DNA of 6,862 nucleotides from contig DCGT01000002.1 of NCBI GenBank assembly GCA_002315315.1, positions 1 to 6,862 of the forward strand. Direction: 5' to 3'. The notes under the pieces are model-generated. The model ran no database searches. It had not been told where the DNA came from and saw nothing but the letters and a program-made list of their open reading frames with translations. Source of the DNA: Faecalibacterium sp. UBA1771 (GTDB taxonomy: Bacteria > Bacillota > Clostridia > Oscillospirales > Ruminococcaceae). Of the stretch, positions 5,836-6,862 are shown piece after piece. The position numbers were made by a program, and so were the translations under genes. Within the stretch, counting starts at the first letter, position 1. Every line of letters starts with the position of its first letter.

Positions 5836-6862
5836 TTCAGCTTTTCGCATAGGTAATCGGCAACGCGCGCCGCACCCTCTCCCGGGAACTCCCATGCTTC
5901 GGCACGCACATCTCTGCGGGCGTCGGCGTACCGATTATCGTTCAGACAGCGGTCGACCAGCGCCTTTATATCATCAAGTCGGTCTGCGGTCAGGCATTCG
6001 CCTATGCGGGGCAATACGGTAAATGTCCATGCCGGACGGTTGAGCCACCACGAATCATAGGGAGAATTGTCATAATCGGTATCGGTATAGATGACGGGCT
6101 TGTCGTAGACGAGCGCAAAATCAAAAATTACACCCGAGAAATCGGAAATCATAATATCACTGCGGCGCAGACATTCAAAGTTGTCGCTGTCGCGATTCCA
6201 TTCAAGACGGTCGGAATCGGGGTATTTCGCCATAAGTCCGTCCATCAATTCCTTTTCCGACTCAAAAGACTGCGGGTGCGGGCGAACGATGATGTGATAG
6301 CCGGTATCAAGCAGGCGGTCGATTATTTCGCCGCCGAAGCGCGACAAAATTGCGCTTTCGCCCCAAGACGGAGCTAACAGCACAGTTGTCGGACGGTCGG
6401 ATTCAAGCGTCGGCGCATTGAGCAGACGTGAAGCCATATCGTCCATATACGGTATTCCCACCCGCGTGATTTTTTTGGCAGGCAGACTGCGCATCTCCTC
6501 AAGGTCGCGCACATCGCGCTCCTGAAAATCGCCCGACAGCAGCAGCTCATCGTAATAATCTATACCGAACATACGGTATCCGACCAGCTCATTGGGCATA
6601 TGAGCAATATGTATATAACAGTCGACCGATTTACTGCGCTTCCACTGGTATACATCAAGACCCGGCGTGGTTGACAGCAGTATTCCGGCATTCAGAAAAT
6701 TAAGCCGCATAAACGAGCGGTTACCCTTGCCGATACATTCGGGCATAATATGCTCAAGACCACAGGAAAACACAGGGTCATCGTCCGAAGCAGTGAGATA
6801 CACGACGTCAACGCCGCGCCTGTCCAGCTCGCGGCATATCGGCGCGAAAACCTGCCAATAAC
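5832..6862 (-). CDS. CDP-glycerol glycerophosphotransferase-family protein (5' end beyond the window)
   Basis: The reading frame is open to the right edge. Codons before the GTG at 6803 read YWQVFAPICRELDRRGVDVVYL, which matches the usual start of this family's catalytic region, so that GTG is internal and the true start lies outside. About 342 residues are visible. Counting the codon at 6803 as residue 1, the motifs are IHIAHMPNE (64-72, with H68 near the usual catalytic His position), FGIDYYDELLLSG (79-91), LLAPSWGES (142-150), IIVRPHPQSF (171-180, the RxHP motif), and SDFSGVIFDFALVYDKPVIY (220-239). This is the GT-B-like TagB/TagF fold, which transfers glycerol- or ribitol-phosphate from CDP-polyols to growing wall polymers at the inner membrane face. 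The TWHG motif of classic TagF is not conserved, so the exact substrate is uncertain. It heads the visible operon and is followed by the small ORF and the YidC-phosphotransferase gene, which suggests a surface-polymer role. Confidence 0.88.
   Translation of the reverse strand, partial: YWQVFAPICRELDRRGVDVVYLTASDDDPVFSCGLEHIMPECIGKGNRSFMRLNFLNAGILLSTTPGLDVYQWKRSKSVDCYIHIAHMPNELVGYRMFGIDYYDELLLSGDFQERDVRDLEEMRSLPAKKITRVGIPYMDDMASRLLNAPTLESDRPTTVLLAPSWGESAILSRFGGEIIDRLLDTGYHIIVRPHPQSFESEKELMDGLMAKYPDSDRLEWNRDSDNFECLRRSDIMISDFSGVIFDFALVYDKPVIYTDTDYDNSPYDSWWLNRPAWTFTVLPRIGECLTADRLDDIKALVDRCLNDNRYADARRDVRAEAWEFPGEGAARVADYLCEKLK

Noticed and set aside
5671..5856. 61-codon plus-strand frame across the operon junction
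   Set aside because: It runs against the operon and overlaps the coupled minus-strand ORF and a ribosome binding site; no ribosome site of its own is visible.
6801..6803. GTG as the start of the glycerophosphotransferase gene
   Set aside because: The frame stays open upstream to the window edge and encodes the family-typical YWQVFAPI segment, so this GTG is an internal valine codon.

Overview
The window looks like a piece of a low-to-mid GC Gram-positive chromosome, most likely a gut-type Clostridia (Oscillospirales/Ruminococcaceae-like). This is inferred from protein style: a PF06580-type histidine kinase, a SARP-like response regulator, a CDP-glycerol glycerophosphotransferase-family enzyme, and clear AGGAGG-like ribosome binding sites. 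No rRNA or other phylogenetic marker is present, so the taxonomy is an inference.

Every intact gene lies on the minus strand, in two tandem transcription units. Read in the direction of transcription (high to low coordinates), the first unit is a cell-envelope cassette. It starts with a glycerophosphotransferase-family gene that runs off the right edge (5832-6862). A small 50-residue ORF follows, joined to it by a 4-base ATGA overlap (5683-5835). Next is a 925-residue membrane protein (2893-5670), in which a YidC/Oxa1-like insertase domain is fused through extra membrane segments to an extracytoplasmic alkaline-phosphatase/sulfatase-superfamily domain resembling LTA-synthase-type phosphotransferases. 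The unit closes with a strong intrinsic terminator (2811-2878).

The second unit has its own extended -10 promoter (2470-2478). It encodes a six-TM sensor histidine kinase (1087-2424) translationally coupled by ATGA to a response regulator with a SARP/OmpR-type winged-helix output (320-1090).

Between the two units, on the plus strand, lies a decayed gene fragment (about 2590-2783). It still shows a Walker A loop of P-loop NTPase type. Two small GC-rich hairpins sit beside it. The left 319 bases have no convincing gene, only some inverted repeats.

The first unit plausibly makes or decorates a phosphate-containing surface polymer: a cytoplasmic glycerophosphotransferase-like enzyme plus a membrane-anchored extracytoplasmic phosphotransferase. 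The most unusual item is the YidC-phosphotransferase fusion, whose YidC part has Asn where insertases carry the conserved groove arginine. Nothing in the sequence shows that the two-component system controls the envelope cassette.
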